Part shown: piece after piece, positions 50,238 to 50,355 of the stretch
Numbering within the stretch: position 1 is the stretch's first letter
How the letters are laid out: each line of letters opens with the position of its first letter
Assembly: GCA_009379825.1 (NCBI GenBank)
Contig: WHTA01000037.1
Location: 1 to 50,355 of the forward strand
From: Streptosporangiales bacterium
GTDB lineage: Bacteria > Actinomycetota > Actinomycetes > Streptosporangiales > WHST01
Direction: 5' to 3'
Length of the DNA stretch: 50,355 bases
Notes under the pieces: model-generated
What the model saw: the letters and a program-made list of their open reading frames with translations, nothing else
Told to the model about the DNA's origin: nothing
Databases searched by the model: none
Made by a program: the position numbers and the translations under genes

Positions 50238-50355
50238 TCAGTGGTCGTAGGCGGTTAGTGATCGTTTGCTGGTGACGCCGGTGGTCCAGTTGGTCCAGAT
50301 GCCGGAGGTGAGGGCGAGGAGTCGCTGGGCGATGCGGGTGAAGACTCCGGTGGGT
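50238..50355 (-). mobile_element. C-terminal end of a transposase, IS982-like (cut by window edge)
   Basis: The minus strand reads TGVFTRIAQRLLALTSGIW, NWTTGVTSKRSLTAYDH and TGA. Closing blocks of the form RxAQRxLALTxxIWHN and RSLTAYDH are typical of IS982-family transposases of actinomycetes. Only 38 residues are visible. The IS end must lie in the 16 bp between this stop and the preceding gene, or inside its 3' end. Confidence 0.7.

Noticed and set aside
1-50355. CRISPR arrays, tRNA or rRNA genes
   Set aside because: No regularly spaced repeats, tRNA-like cloverleaf with conserved T-loop, or rRNA segments were seen on either strand.

Overview
The window is high-GC actinobacterial chromosome. 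The evidence is GC-rich third codon positions, many GTG starts, tightly packed ATGA/GTGA-overlapping operons, a GlnE adenylyltransferase close to a GlnA2-type synthetase, and mycothiol-style redox proteins. The species cannot be named from the sequence alone. Both edges carry the C-terminal ends of transposases, so the segment sits between insertion sequences.

Region 1 (about 1.4-20.6 kb) is mostly intact. It holds a glnA2-type glutamine synthetase; a metabolic run of SDR, FMN alpha-hydroxy-acid oxidase, glyoxalase-like, flavin monooxygenase and class I amidotransferase genes; a YefM-YoeB toxin-antitoxin pair with its own palindrome; a GntR regulator coupled to a class III CoA-transferase; glnE; two medium-chain reductases; purC; a MetP/MetS-like amino-acid symporter pair; a PIG-V-like mannosyltransferase; a small secreted protein; and a TrpB2-type synthase.

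Region 2 (about 20.7-25.7 kb) is a run of damaged genes: DHFR-like, isochorismatase, metallo-beta-lactamase fold, secreted EEP nuclease and NAD-dependent epimerase. Two intact TetR regulators sit among them. Region 3 (26.5-33.2 kb) is an intact ABC exporter operon facing its TetR regulator across two phased operators, then a two-component system and a DUF1707/membrane-protein pair.

Region 4 (33.4-46 kb) is a metal and thiol resistance zone mixed with decayed genes. It has a CsoR sensor coupled to a broken formylglycine-generating enzyme, a DUF427 gene coupled to an unusual flavoprotein-MerB chimera, glutaredoxin, a TlpA-like lipoprotein with CcdA, MerR, a small MerF-like membrane protein, MerA and a second MerB with a complete catalytic triad. 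Three promoters (merR, merF-like, merA) share one geometry: TTGAC(C/T), a 20-bp spacer holding a 7-6-7 dyad, a poor -10 and only 6-7 nt to the start codon. A broken SDR/SMP-30 operon and an ATPase-less Clp_N/ClpX-zinc-finger regulator lie inside the mer cluster.

Region 5 (46-50.2 kb) has a CGNR regulator facing a carboxymuconolactone-decarboxylase-like gene over a 23-bp palindrome, then an operon pairing two unrelated haloacid dehalogenases (HAD intact, DehI frameshifted), and two DsbA-fold oxidoreductases. About a dozen genes are interrupted by frameshifts, nonsense codons or deletions. Some single-base shifts could be read errors, but in-frame stops, a lost start codon and truncations argue that much of this is real decay.
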